64,000 nt of DNA, taken from assembly GCA_034006985.1 (NCBI GenBank), contig JAVERT010000006.1:1-64000 (forward strand), read 5' to 3'. The notes beneath the pieces were generated by a model. That model saw only the letters and a program-made list of their open reading frames with translations. It had not been told where the DNA came from and ran no database searches. The translations under genes were made by a program, and so were the position numbers. Below are positions 26,270-35,269 of the stretch, one piece after another. Every line of letters starts with the position of its first letter. Position 1 is the first letter of the stretch. Source of the DNA: Gudongella sp034006985. GTDB lineage: Bacteria > Bacillota > Clostridia > Tissierellales > Tissierellaceae.

Positions 26270-27117
26270 TGCAAAAAGAATATAATCTTTATGAACCATC
26301 TTGGTGTCCAGGGTGCGGAAATTATATGATAAGAACTGCATTGAAACAAGCTTTAGAAGAATTAGAAATACCGCCGCATAAAGTTGTAATTTCATCTGGG
26401 ATAGGGCAAGCAGCAAAGATACCACACTATATAGGTGTAAATGGATTCAATGGGCTACATGGTAGGGCCATGCCACCTGCAATAGCTATAAAACTATCAA
26501 ATAAAGATTTAACCGTAATAGTTGAATCTGGAGATGGAGACAATTATGGTGAGGGTGGAAATCACTTTATGCATGCAGTAAGAAGAAACATTGATGTAGC
26601 ACATTTCGTTCACAACAATCAAATATATGGACTTACTAAAGGGCAGGCTTCTCCAACAACAGCAGAAGGACAAATTACGACATTGCAATTTGATGGAGTA
26701 AAGAGTAGACCTTTAGATCCACTAGCTCTCTCTCTGACACTTGGAGCTGGTTTTGTAGCAAGAGGATTTTCTGGAGATATACCTCATCTTGTAGATTTGA
26801 TGAAACAAGCTATTACATTTAAAGGATATGCCCACTTAGATATACTTCAACCATGTGTGGTTTGGAATAAAGTAAATACATTTACTTGGTATAAAGACAG
26901 AGTATATAAATTAGATGATGATTATGACAATACAGATTATGACAGTGCTTATAAAAAAGCAAAAGAGTTTGGAGATAAAATTCCAATAGGAGTTTTATAC
27001 AAAGTAGAAAAACCAACTTACGGTGATTTATTTAAATTTATAAAAGATGGGGAACCTTTGGTGGATAGAAAACTAAATCCTTTGGATGCAAAGAAATTGA
27101 TGGATGACTTCATTTAG
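26269..27117 (+). CDS. korB: 2-oxoacid:ferredoxin oxidoreductase, beta (TPP) subunit
   Basis: A 282-residue subunit that starts at an ATG sharing one base with the stop of korA (TAATG), showing translational coupling. CPGC at residues 13-16 supplies iron-sulfur ligands. The thiamine diphosphate motif is GDGD (88-91) with GGNHFMHAVRRN and NNQIYGLTKGQ after it. It forms the catalytic core with the upstream fused subunit and passes electrons to ferredoxin. Confidence 0.92.
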   Translation: MQKEYNLYEPSWCPGCGNYMIRTALKQALEELEIPPHKVVISSGIGQAAKIPHYIGVNGFNGLHGRAMPPAIAIKLSNKDLTVIVESGDGDNYGEGGNHFMHAVRRNIDVAHFVHNNQIYGLTKGQASPTTAEGQITTLQFDGVKSRPLDPLALSLTLGAGFVARGFSGDIPHLVDLMKQAITFKGYAHLDILQPCVVWNKVNTFTWYKDRVYKLDDDYDNTDYDSAYKKAKEFGDKIPIGVLYKVEKPTYGDLFKFIKDGEPLVDRKLNPLDAKKLMDDFI

Positions 27118-27159
27118 AGAAAATACAAGAATGATTATAATCTAATACTTTGCCATTTA

Positions 27160-27192
27160 AACAGATGAAAGAATATTTTCATCTGTTCTTTT
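27160..27192 (+). terminator. Terminator of the korAB operon
   Basis: AACAGATGAAA (27160-27170) pairs perfectly with TTTCATCTGTT (27177-27187), followed by CTTTTTATT. Confidence 0.85.
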
Positions 27193-27360
27193 TATTCTAG
27201 ATTAAGGGTTAGATGGATTAATAGTGAGAAGGAAAATAAGAATAGAATAAATAACTAAACTGGTGATATAATGTAAAAATAGAAATGAAAACGAAGTCTT
27301 AGAATATATACACAATAATTAGACATATACTACACACCATAGGTAAGTAGAAGGAGGAAT

Positions 27361-28272
27361 ATGTTATATTTAGCTTTAGCAATTATTTGTAGTGCATCCA
27401 TAGCTCTTATTTTCAAGTATACAGAAAATACAAATTCGAATAGATATTTAATTACGAGTGCAAATTATTTTATTGCTTTCACAACCAGTCTTGTTATGAT
27501 TCTTTTAAAAGGGTTATTATCTGGAGTTACTAGAGAGATATCTTTTTCAGAGGATTTTGCCCTATTATCAATCAATAGTGTACATATTTTGTCTCCATAT
27601 TCAAGTATTATATGGGGGTTACTTATTGGAGGGATATCTGGATCCTTCTTTTTTCTTTCATTTATATACTATCAGAAAAGTGTAAAGGAAAATGGTGTAG
27701 GAATTTCAGGTACTATTGGGAAACTGGGGATACTCATTCCAATGATATTCTCAATTATAATATGGAAAGAGTTTCCATCTACAATACAATGGCTAGGAAT
27801 AGCACTGTCATTAGTATCTATATTAATTGTTAATTTATCGCAGAAATCTCTAGAAAAACTTGATATCAAACCTACAATTATTCTCCTGTTTATATTCGGA
27901 GGCATGGCAGAGTTTTCAAATAAAATTTATCAAAAATATGCATTAAATGAATATAAAGATATATTCCTATTTGCAATATTTTTTGTGGCATTTTTGATAA
28001 GTATTTTTTATACTTTAAGAGATAAAGGAGAGATAAGTAAAAAAGATATATTTACTGGCTTTGCAGTAGGCATACCAAATTTGTTTTCTTCATATTTTTT
28101 GATACTCTCACTAGCTACTTTAAAAACTTCTGTAGCATTTCCAATTTATAGTGCAGGAAGCATAGTGCTTATTAATATAGGAGGGTTTTTAATATTTAAA
28201 GAAAAAATAGCTAGAAAAAATCAAGTAGCAATACTTTTGACCCTGATAGCTCTTGTCCTTATAAATTTATAG
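27361..28272 (+). CDS. EamA/DMT-family transporter
   Basis: A 303-residue membrane protein with ten predicted helices and two EamA-like halves (about 1-148 and 160-300). The conserved centre is IGKLGILIPMIFSIIIWKE, and the end SLATLKTSVAFPIYSAGSIV matches late helices of the family. AAGGAGGA is directly before the ATG. The exported compound is unknown, and no regulator is adjacent. Confidence 0.82.
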   Translation: MLYLALAIICSASIALIFKYTENTNSNRYLITSANYFIAFTTSLVMILLKGLLSGVTREISFSEDFALLSINSVHILSPYSSIIWGLLIGGISGSFFFLSFIYYQKSVKENGVGISGTIGKLGILIPMIFSIIIWKEFPSTIQWLGIALSLVSILIVNLSQKSLEKLDIKPTIILLFIFGGMAEFSNKIYQKYALNEYKDIFLFAIFFVAFLISIFYTLRDKGEISKKDIFTGFAVGIPNLFSSYFLILSLATLKTSVAFPIYSAGSIVLINIGGFLIFKEKIARKNQVAILLTLIALVLINL

Positions 28273-28290
28273 ACGTTAAAGTATCTTTAA

Positions 28291-28410
28291 CTTGTAATTG
28301 GTGGTATGAGCCAGTACAGTAAAGAATCCGTTGACGAATTTGTAAAGGTGACAGATGATAAACTATATAGAGCAAAGAGAGTAGGAAAAAATCGTTTTAT
28401 TCATAGTTAA
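28291..28410 (+). pseudogene. Relic of a GGDEF domain C-terminus
   Basis: The frame between stops at 28288 and 28408 reads VIGGMSQYSKESVDEFVKVT and DDKLYRAKRVGKNRFIHS. This is the end of diguanylate cyclase (GGDEF) domains: the A-D-x-x-L-Y-x-A-K-x-x-G-K-N-R motif. No start and no catalytic GGDEF half are present. Like the SLH relic at 20347, it directly follows an intact EamA gene. Confidence 0.7.
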
Positions 28411-28430
28411 GAAAAAAATACACGTATATA

Positions 28431-28478
28431 AAAAACGTTGTGGACAGGCTAAAATGGCTTGCTCACAACGCTTTTTTT
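28431..28478. terminator. Bidirectional terminator
   Basis: AAAAACGTTGTG (28431-28442) faces CACAACGCTTTTTTT (28464-28478), with a partly paired interior. It lies between convergent units and ends 15 bases from the stop of the minus-strand gene at 28494. Confidence 0.75.
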
Positions 28479-28493
28479 AATTAAATGTATTAT

Positions 28494-29174
28494 TTATTTT
28501 AACTTATTTACCTGCTTCTGAAAAGCCAATAGATGACTATCAGAACCACTCTTTAATGCAGAAAAAACTTCAAAGACATTATCAGGTAAATCATAGGATA
28601 AGAAAAGTTCATACATTTCAATGTTGTCTATTTCAGCTTGGACACCTGTCTCTGCAGCTTCTAATAAATCAGCTGGTACAATAATGTGACCTGCAGAAGT
28701 ATCATCAGGAAAATCAATTTCATATGAAAGATAAATTTCTTCTAAATAAGCAAGATGCGTCTCTTCAGCTTGGACAATATTAGAATAAGGCTTCTGGTCG
28801 CCAAATTTGTCTATAATAGCCAAATATTCACCGCGTGCCAAGTATTCATCTTGAACAGCATAGGTAAGCATATCGTTGATAGTCAGATTTTCATCAGTAA
28901 GTGCACCTATTGCGCCATAACCTTCTAGGGATAGTGCTTTATCACTATCGGCTAGTGGATCTGGGTTAATATCAACATTATGATCCACCGGTGGGGTAAT
29001 TACTGGTGATTCACTGTTAATATCCTGGGCAGAAAGTGTAGTGTCAATAGCAGTATCTTCATCCCCAGTACTACAACCTACTAGCATAAACATGCTGCTA
29101 ACTGCAATTGCTAAAACCACTAGAAAGGTAGTAAATTTTCGATTTAGATTTAATGTATATTTTATAATTTTCAT
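28494..29174 (-). CDS. DUF2202 ferritin-like lipoprotein
   Basis: A 226-residue lipoprotein (lipobox MLVGC, Cys at about residue 34). A four-helix ferritin-like DUF2202 domain follows at about 90-225. Putative metal ligands come in pairs along the helices: DEYLARGEYLAI, EETHLAYLEE, ETGVQAEIDNIEMYE and SDSHLLAF. ATG 29174 is chosen because AAGGAGG precedes it; the longer frame to 29261 has none. It may bind iron or another metal outside the membrane. No enzyme activity is established for the family. Confidence 0.85.
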   Translation of the reverse strand: MKIIKYTLNLNRKFTTFLVVLAIAVSSMFMLVGCSTGDEDTAIDTTLSAQDINSESPVITPPVDHNVDINPDPLADSDKALSLEGYGAIGALTDENLTINDMLTYAVQDEYLARGEYLAIIDKFGDQKPYSNIVQAEETHLAYLEEIYLSYEIDFPDDTSAGHIIVPADLLEAAETGVQAEIDNIEMYELFLSYDLPDNVFEVFSALKSGSDSHLLAFQKQVNKLK

Positions 29175-29396
29175 AACAATTCCTCCTTTTAACTTTATTA
29201 ACATTATTATACATTGAAAATGTGTTGAAAGTATGTTAGTGAAAAATTTAGGATTTATCAATATATGTTTTTATCAAGCGAGTTAAGGCATGAGCTAGCC
29301 ATGTAATCAGTTTATAAATAATAAAAAAAGGGTATAAAAAAATAAGGCACTAACTAGCATTAAAACCGTAGTATTGCCAAGAAGGAGGTAAATTAA

Positions 29397-29807
29397 GTGA
29401 AAAAATCAATTGTTTTAATAATTATGATTTCAGTTTTAGTTTTTATTATGGCAGGTTGTACATCTTCACAGCCTGAATCAGCTGAAGAAAACGCTTACAT
29501 GGACATATCTGTCGCGGATGCAACAGACTTAATAGAATCAATGCCAGACCTTGTGATAATTGATGTTTCACCAGCATATGCAGATGGACATTTACCAAAT
29601 GCAATCAACTATCCGTTAGGAGATGGATCTTTAGATGAAGCAATACCAATGTTGGATAAGGATAAGACTTATTTGGTATATTGCCATTCTGACGCAGCTT
29701 CAATGGAAGGAGCCCAAAAACTTGTAGATGCAGGTTTTATGAATGTATATCGATTAGAGGGGAACTATGCAGCTTGGGTCGATGCTGGATTTGAAATTGT
29801 TAAATAA
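29397..29807 (+). CDS. Single-domain rhodanese lipoprotein
   Basis: A 136-residue protein starting at GTG 29397 behind AGGAGG. It has a lipoprotein signal (lipobox IMAGC, Cys about 21) and one rhodanese domain: VIIDVSPAYADGHLPNAINY and the active-site loop YCHSDAAS (Cys about 100), then RLEGNYAAWVDAG. It should move sulfane sulfur or act as a thiol carrier outside the membrane. It is divergent from the ferritin-like lipoprotein. Confidence 0.88.
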   Translation: MKKSIVLIIMISVLVFIMAGCTSSQPESAEENAYMDISVADATDLIESMPDLVIIDVSPAYADGHLPNAINYPLGDGSLDEAIPMLDKDKTYLVYCHSDAASMEGAQKLVDAGFMNVYRLEGNYAAWVDAGFEIVK

Positions 29808-29893
29808 CATATTTTGAGTGGACATACAAGAAAAAAGATAAATTAGAATAATGTAAAATTATAGCGAATGATTATAATTCAATATCTAAGTAT

Positions 29894-29930
29894 AAAAAAG
29901 CAGATAATTATAAAAATTATTTGCTTTTTT
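29894..29930 (+). terminator. Terminator after the rhodanese lipoprotein
   Basis: AAAAAAGCAGATAAT (29894-29908) pairs with ATTATTTGCTTTTTT (29916-29930), one G-U pair, loop TATAAAA. Confidence 0.85.
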
Positions 29931-30532
29931 ATGCTTAGATTTAACAATGTTTCATTTTGACTCTAATATTTTCTGATATAGTCTATTGGTATTCAATATC
30001 GGAGTAATTAATGAATACATATTACCTAAATTCTTAGTCAACAAATTGAAAAACATTATTTAATCATATAATAAATTAAGAAAAGGTATACCTAAGCAGA
30101 GCTTTTTAAAATGAATTTGTGAGATACTTTTTCAAATTTGTTTTTAAGTATTTTGCTAATTTAAGTAGATTTTCTAGAAGTATAAATGAAAAAGCTAGTA
30201 TATAAAAAATATTAGTTATATACTAGGCTAGTAGATAACTAATATTTAATATCATAGCTTAGCACCAATGCAAAATGAAGTCGTAACACTGCTTTTGAAA
30301 GTGCGAAATAAAAGAAGTAGGGAATGTATGTCGTGTGTCAAGAATATCCAAGAGGAGGAATCTGATAGGATACTTTCCGTGGTTAAGTGAGTGGTATTAT
30401 CGTTTAGCCAGAATCGAAGAGTGAAGTGCACTTTTTGAGAGAAAAGACGTTTGTAAGACATTACGAGGGGGTTTCATGGGAGGTTATGATGAGAGTAACA
30501 GGTTTTTAATAAAATAACGGAGGTTGTAAAGT
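29931..30532. other. Long non-coding stretch with decayed, unrecognised sequence
   Basis: About 600 bases. The overlapping inverted repeats at 30195-30247 are the main structure. From about 30270 to 30480 short coding-like pieces in changing frames occur, but none matched a family by eye. Confidence 0.45.
30195..30247. promoter_or_regulatory. Overlapping, mutually exclusive inverted repeats
   Basis: CTAGTATATA (30195-30204) can pair with TATATACTAG (30217-30226). AAATATTAGTTAT (30207-30219) can pair with ATAACTAATATTT (30235-30247). Both are perfect, 10 and 13 bases, and share 30217-30219, so only one can form fully. That is the geometry of an RNA switch, although no T run or start codon lies right beside it. 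Confidence 0.45.
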
Positions 30533-30901
30533 ATGCTTATATATGCAATTGTTTTTATTTCGCTTGCACTAGTTTTTTATACAATTGGTGTTTGGAGTGA
30601 AAAAATACAAGGAAATTTGAAAAAGTGGCATTTATTTATGTTTTGGAGTGGGCTTACATTTGATACTCTTGGAACAGTATTAATGAGTAAAATAGCAAAC
30701 GAGGGATTCATCTTTAATTTTCATGGTATAACAGGAATTATCGCGATTGCTCTAATGCTTTTTAATGCGATATGGGCAACAAAAGTTTTCATAAAGAATA
30801 ACCCTTCTGAAAGAAATAAGTTCCATAAATTTAGTATTCTCGTATGGTTCATATGGCTAATTCCTTATGTTTCAGGAGCCATATTTGGTATGGGTAGGTA
30901 A
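30533..30901 (+). CDS. HsmA/TIGR03987-like small membrane protein
   Basis: A 122-residue protein with four transmembrane helices. The motif FMFWSGLTFDTLGTVLMSKI near residue 38 and the ending WFIWLIPYVSGAIFGM fit the TIGR03987 (HsmA-type) family of small membrane proteins. ACGGAGGTTGT precedes the ATG. The family's role is not well established. Its stop abuts the start of the methyltransferase gene. Confidence 0.7.
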   Translation: MLIYAIVFISLALVFYTIGVWSEKIQGNLKKWHLFMFWSGLTFDTLGTVLMSKIANEGFIFNFHGITGIIAIALMLFNAIWATKVFIKNNPSERNKFHKFSILVWFIWLIPYVSGAIFGMGR

Positions 30902-31897
30902 TTGATTCACAAAACAAAAGAAATTCTGAACAGTGATTATATAATAGCAAGGAGTCCATTTATGGCACAATATATGTATTACATTAATTATCAAGATTAT
31001 GAAGCAGATTTGTGCGCACTTGAAATGAGGTTGCTATTTAATAGAGCCATAGAAACCAAGGCGTTTTTCTCAGATAGAAGGATTAATGAATCTTTAAGTC
31101 CTTATTTCAAAAGTCGATTAGAAATACTGCAAGTTGCCACTACTTTTGAGGATCTTATTCAAATGATTAATAAAAAAAAGTATTCGGTAGAAGCGTTTAA
31201 AGTTCAATATGTGCCTGCAGTTAAATCAGATCCTGAAGATAAAGACCGAAAAACAATTACTAAATGCGTTGGTTATGCTATTGAAGGATTGGCATCTTTC
31301 CATAATCCAGAAATTATTTATGGGGTGACTTGTTATGGGGGCAAATGGTATTTTGGTATTCTTGTTTACAATACTATGCTTTGGAAAAAACATCAGTCAA
31401 AGCCCCACAGCTATTCTAGCTCTTTAGGAATTAATACAGCAAAAGCAATTCTTAATGTTGCAGCTCAAGGGGATCTTACCAAAAAGATTATTGATCCATG
31501 TTGTGGTGTAGGTACGGTTTTGTTAGAAGGCCATTATTCTGGTTATGACATTACAGGCTGTGAGATTAATTACAAGGTTGCTATTAAAGCTCGTGAGAAT
31601 CTTAAGTATTATGGTTATCAGGGGCAAGTAATTCGAAGAGACATAAAAGACATAAATGAAGCCTATGATGTAGCAGTTGTAGACTTACCCTATGGTAACT
31701 TCTGTAAATCTGATGAAGCTCATATGTTGGATATCATCCGTAACGCTGCAAGGATATCTAAACGGCAAGTGTTGATATCTTCTATAGATTTAACAGAAAA
31801 AATTTATAAAGAAGGATTAGTCATTGTTGATCGATCTGTGGCTTACAAAAATAAAAGTAAAAAATTCGCCAGATATGTCTGGGTCTGTGAGGGTTAG
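30902..31897 (+). CDS. Putative RNA/DNA methyltransferase (UPF0020/Trm11-like)
   Basis: A 331-residue protein that begins with TTG right after the stop of the previous gene, implying coupled translation. An N-terminal region is followed by a Rossmann methyltransferase domain: motif I IDPCCGVGTVLLEG near residue 200, GCEINYKVAIKARENL, and the catalytic VVDLPYG near 262. A DPCCGxG plus DLPYG pair is seen in N2-guanine and related nucleic-acid methyltransferases. It lacks a recognisable THUMP domain. Substrate not known. Confidence 0.75.
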   Translation: MIHKTKEILNSDYIIARSPFMAQYMYYINYQDYEADLCALEMRLLFNRAIETKAFFSDRRINESLSPYFKSRLEILQVATTFEDLIQMINKKKYSVEAFKVQYVPAVKSDPEDKDRKTITKCVGYAIEGLASFHNPEIIYGVTCYGGKWYFGILVYNTMLWKKHQSKPHSYSSSLGINTAKAILNVAAQGDLTKKIIDPCCGVGTVLLEGHYSGYDITGCEINYKVAIKARENLKYYGYQGQVIRRDIKDINEAYDVAVVDLPYGNFCKSDEAHMLDIIRNAARISKRQVLISSIDLTEKIYKEGLVIVDRSVAYKNKSKKFARYVWVCEG

Positions 31898-32329
31898 AAG
31901 TAGTTCCAAGTGATTGATACTTATTCTAAGTAATGCGTATGTAAGTTTCTAAATAGATTAAAAAGGAAGAGAATAAAATATTTTTAGGATAGGCTTTTTA
32001 ATATAGAAGAGGTTGTCTAAAATGAATAGTTAAAACTAAAAAAACATCTAAATTGGATGTTTTTTTGTTTGATTAAGAAATATATTTGGAACGTGAGATA
32101 GTATTAGGATTATAATTACACTGCAATGCTAGTTTGGAAACCCTTAGTTTATGAGGCTCATTTCTAATTAAGGAATGGATTGACTGCTATATGTTAAAGA
32201 TTAAAAAGTAGTTTATATTAAGCTTTTAACATAATAATTATTACCCTGAATATATAAGAATCTACATCGATAAAATGTTTACTTATTAAATTTAGTTATA
32301 CTACATAAAAAACATATAGATAAGTTTGA
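31898..32329. other. Non-coding stretch
   Basis: Contains the terminator at 32038-32066. No other gene or relic was recognised. Confidence 0.5.
32038..32066 (+). terminator. Terminator
   Basis: AAAAAAACATC pairs with GATGTTTTTTT around TAAATTG. It probably ends the 30533-31897 unit. Confidence 0.7.
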
Positions 32330-32359
32330 TTGTATTTAGCAAAGTAGATGTGTTACAAT
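32330..32359 (+). promoter_or_regulatory. Promoter of the rhodanese-VTT-ABC-glycosyltransferase cluster
   Basis: TTGTAT (32330-32335), an 18-base spacer and TACAAT (32354-32359) with TG two bases upstream. No terminator or sizeable gap was seen downstream until 41153, so this promoter could serve the whole cluster. Confidence 0.5.
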
Positions 32360-32401
32360 CTACAAGGAATTAAACAATACATAGAAAAAGGAGTTATTAT
32401 A

Positions 32402-33349
32402 ATGAAAAAAATTACATGGGTGTTGTTATTGGTACTTAGTTTATCAATAATAATTAGTGGATGCACAAACAAAGACAATGTTGTTGAAGTTGAAGAAGTA
32501 GCAGAAGATGTAGAACAAGTTGAATTTACAAATGATATTTATATGGTAACAGCGGATTGGTTACAAGAAAATATGGAAAGAGAAGATATTCTTGTACTAG
32601 ATGCTAGAGGAGAAGAAGAACATAAAAAGGGGCATATAAAGGGAGCTTTACCAGTAATGTGGCAAGCATTTTCTAATATGGAAGGTGGACCAGGGCAACC
32701 TAATTGGGGTAATGTCCTAGATGCTGAAGATTTATCTGCCAAGTTATCAGAATATGGTATAACAAAAGATAAAGAAATAGTAGTTTATACTACTTCACCA
32801 AATGGATGGGGTGAAGAGGGAAGAATAGTATGGATGTTAAGAAGAGCAGGTTTTGAAAACACTAAAATGTTAGATGGTGGATATGATTATTGGTCCGCAA
32901 ATGGATATGAAATATCAAAAGATGAAGTTATGCCAGTATCGGCAAGTGTTGAAATAGAAACGTTAAACGATAACACAAATATAACTACCGAAGAATTAAA
33001 TAATAAAATAAATGATGTAGTAATAATTGATGTAAGAGATAAATCAGAATATGAAGGGGCAACCAAATATGGAGAAGCTAGAGGAGGACATCTTCCAAGT
33101 GCAATCAATATTACTTTCAATGAATTCTTAAATAAAGATGGTACTCTTAAAACTGCAAATGAAATACAAAGCATTCTTGATGATAATGGTGTAGAAAAAG
33201 AAGATGAAATAGTAACTTACTGTACTGCTGGGATTCGATCAGCTCATATGCAAATCGTTCTTGATATGATGGGTTATGAAAATGTAAAAAATTATGATGC
33301 AAGTTTTTATGCTTGGGCTGGAAATGAAGATTTGACAGTAGAAAAATAA
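32402..33349 (+). CDS. Two-domain rhodanese (sulfurtransferase) lipoprotein
   Basis: A 315-residue lipoprotein (lipobox IISGC, Cys21). The first rhodanese domain (about 47-172) has TTSPNGW in place of the active loop and no cysteine, so it is structural. The second (about 190-310) has the loop YCTAGIRS with the catalytic Cys274. This inactive-active order is that of thiosulfate and mercaptopyruvate sulfurtransferases. ATG 32402 has AAGGAG upstream; the in-frame ATG at 32348 does not. It begins the cluster, in the role that YnjE has in the E. coli ydj-ynj locus. Confidence 0.88.
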   Translation: MKKITWVLLLVLSLSIIISGCTNKDNVVEVEEVAEDVEQVEFTNDIYMVTADWLQENMEREDILVLDARGEEEHKKGHIKGALPVMWQAFSNMEGGPGQPNWGNVLDAEDLSAKLSEYGITKDKEIVVYTTSPNGWGEEGRIVWMLRRAGFENTKMLDGGYDYWSANGYEISKDEVMPVSASVEIETLNDNTNITTEELNNKINDVVIIDVRDKSEYEGATKYGEARGGHLPSAINITFNEFLNKDGTLKTANEIQSILDDNGVEKEDEIVTYCTAGIRSAHMQIVLDMMGYENVKNYDASFYAWAGNEDLTVEK

Positions 33350-33369
33350 TATCTTAGGAGAATGTTTAA

Positions 33370-34068
33370 GTGAAGAACATTAATAAATCAACATGGATCA
33401 AACTAGGGGTAATACTTATTCTAATAGGTATATATATTTTTGTAGAACCTGTTAGAAACTTTGTCAAAAGAGCAGTATTTATATTGGGAATGCTTGATAT
33501 AAATGCGGTTAAAGAATATATTCTTTCCTTTGGAGCATGGGCACCGATTGTATCTTTTTTGCTAATGATATTTCAATCTGTGGCTGCTCCACTTCCAGCA
33601 TTCTTGATTACATTTGCAAATGCTGCATTGTTTGGATGGGTAAAAGGAGCTATTCTATCGTGGTCATCGGCAATGGCAGGAGCTGTAATATGTTTTTATA
33701 TATCTAAAATATATGGGAGAAATACTGCTGAAAAATTTGCTTCAAAGTTTGCATTGGAGGAAATTGATAAATTTTTTGAAAAATATGGAAATTATGCGAT
33801 ATTGATTGCAAGGATACTTCCCTTTATATCATTTGATTTAGTTAGCTATGCCGCCGGTCTTACATCAATTGGCTTTTGGTCGTTTTTCTGGGCAACTGGC
33901 CTTGGACAACTTCCAGCAACTATTGTATATTCATATGCGGGAGATATGCTTACTGGTGGAGCTAAGACTTTTGTAACAGGTCTATTTATTCTATTTGCAG
34001 TTAGCATACTGGGATTCTTAGTGAAAAAAATATGGGATGACAAAAATAAAAAAGTTGTTGAAAAATAG
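33370..34068 (+). CDS. VTT-domain (TVP38/TMEM64, DedA-like) membrane protein, first copy
   Basis: A 232-residue membrane protein starting at GTG 33370 behind TAGGAG. The VTT core is at about 45-190, with PLPAFLITFANAALFGW near 74 and RILPFISFDLVSYAAGL near 145. VTT proteins are linked to lipid scrambling or small-molecule transport. It resembles E. coli YdjX/YdjZ in type and in position. The start is only 20 bases from the rhodanese gene. Confidence 0.85.
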   Translation: MKNINKSTWIKLGVILILIGIYIFVEPVRNFVKRAVFILGMLDINAVKEYILSFGAWAPIVSFLLMIFQSVAAPLPAFLITFANAALFGWVKGAILSWSSAMAGAVICFYISKIYGRNTAEKFASKFALEEIDKFFEKYGNYAILIARILPFISFDLVSYAAGLTSIGFWSFFWATGLGQLPATIVYSYAGDMLTGGAKTFVTGLFILFAVSILGFLVKKIWDDKNKKVVEK

Positions 34069-34161
34069 AGAATTATTAAGGGATTGTTTCAATTGAAGCA
34101 GTCCTTTTGCTTAAAATTATTACTAAATAGGTTTTATTTAAAACAGAGGGAAGGTTTAAAG

Positions 34162-35265
34162 ATGAAGATATCTCAAAAAAACATGGATAGGCTTAATGAA
34201 AATAAATGTATAGGTTGTAAAAAGTGTATGAAAGGCTGTCCTATGTTAGATAAATTTTGTGATTCTCCAAAAGAATTACTTAAAGACTTATCTGAAACTG
34301 GAGAATTTGATTATAATTTACCCTATGCTTGTATGCTTTGTGGTTACTGTACTAGAGTGTGTCCAGTAGGGGTAGATTTAAAATCTTTATTTTTAAATCT
34401 TAGAAGAGATGTAGTAGAAGAAAACAATGGGAAACTTCCTAAAGACCTTAATACTAGAGGAGTAGATATTCACCAAAAGCTAAGTTACTCAAATATATTT
34501 ACATCTGACATCTTGAGTCTTGATTCTGATACTATATTTTTCCCAGGTTGTGGATTACTCTCCAATAATTCAAGAATTGTAAAGAATACATATAATTATT
34601 TGAAAAGCAAGATACCAGGAATAGGTATATACACTAAATGTTGTGGGAAACCTACAAAGTATATGGGAAAAGAAGATAAATTCAAACAATATTATTCTAT
34701 AATTGATAAAGAATTTAAGGATAAAAATATAAAGAGAATAATTACAGGATGTCAAAATTGTTATATGACAATAGGAGAAAATAGTAAAGATATAGAAGTA
34801 TTATCTTTGTGGGAGATATTAGCGGATTTAGGTATACCTACAGACAAGCGAAATATAGGTAAAGGCACTGATTATGAATTTACAATTCACGATCCATGTC
34901 CCACCAGGGATGTAAGTGAGATCCACGATGCAATTAGAAGTATAGTAAAAGAACTTGGATTTAAAACATACGAGATGGAATATAATAGGGGAGAAACACT
35001 TTGCTGTGGAGCTGGAGGGATGGTATCCATAACTCAACCTGATATAGCTGAGTCACATATGAAAAGAAGAAGAGATGAAGCACCTAGCGAACATATAATT
35101 ACTTATTGTCAAGAGTGTACTGAATCAATGAGAAGTGTAGGAAAAGCTTCTTATCACATATTGGATATATTATTTAATGATGAATATCAGAATATTGAAC
35201 ATAAAAACAAGGGTTTAATTGAGAAGTGGGCAAATAGATATAGATCAAAAAGTATAGGGAAGTGA
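34162..35265 (+). CDS. Iron-sulfur protein with two 4Fe-4S sites and CCG domains
   Basis: A 367-residue soluble protein. The N-terminal ferredoxin-type clusters are CIGCKKCMKGCP and CMLCGYCTRVCP. Two CCG domains follow: FPGCG with CCGKP and GCQNCY, then HDPCP with LCCGAGG and YCQECTE. This is the plan of GlpC and HdrB/D-like proteins, which pass electrons or handle disulfides at a membrane partner. ATG 34162 is chosen for the AGGGAAGG upstream. It sits between two VTT genes, as the Fe-S protein YdjY sits between ydjX and ydjZ. Confidence 0.88.
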   Translation: MKISQKNMDRLNENKCIGCKKCMKGCPMLDKFCDSPKELLKDLSETGEFDYNLPYACMLCGYCTRVCPVGVDLKSLFLNLRRDVVEENNGKLPKDLNTRGVDIHQKLSYSNIFTSDILSLDSDTIFFPGCGLLSNNSRIVKNTYNYLKSKIPGIGIYTKCCGKPTKYMGKEDKFKQYYSIIDKEFKDKNIKRIITGCQNCYMTIGENSKDIEVLSLWEILADLGIPTDKRNIGKGTDYEFTIHDPCPTRDVSEIHDAIRSIVKELGFKTYEMEYNRGETLCCGAGGMVSITQPDIAESHMKRRRDEAPSEHIITYCQECTESMRSVGKASYHILDILFNDEYQNIEHKNKGLIEKWANRYRSKSIGK

Positions 35266-35269
35266 AAAA

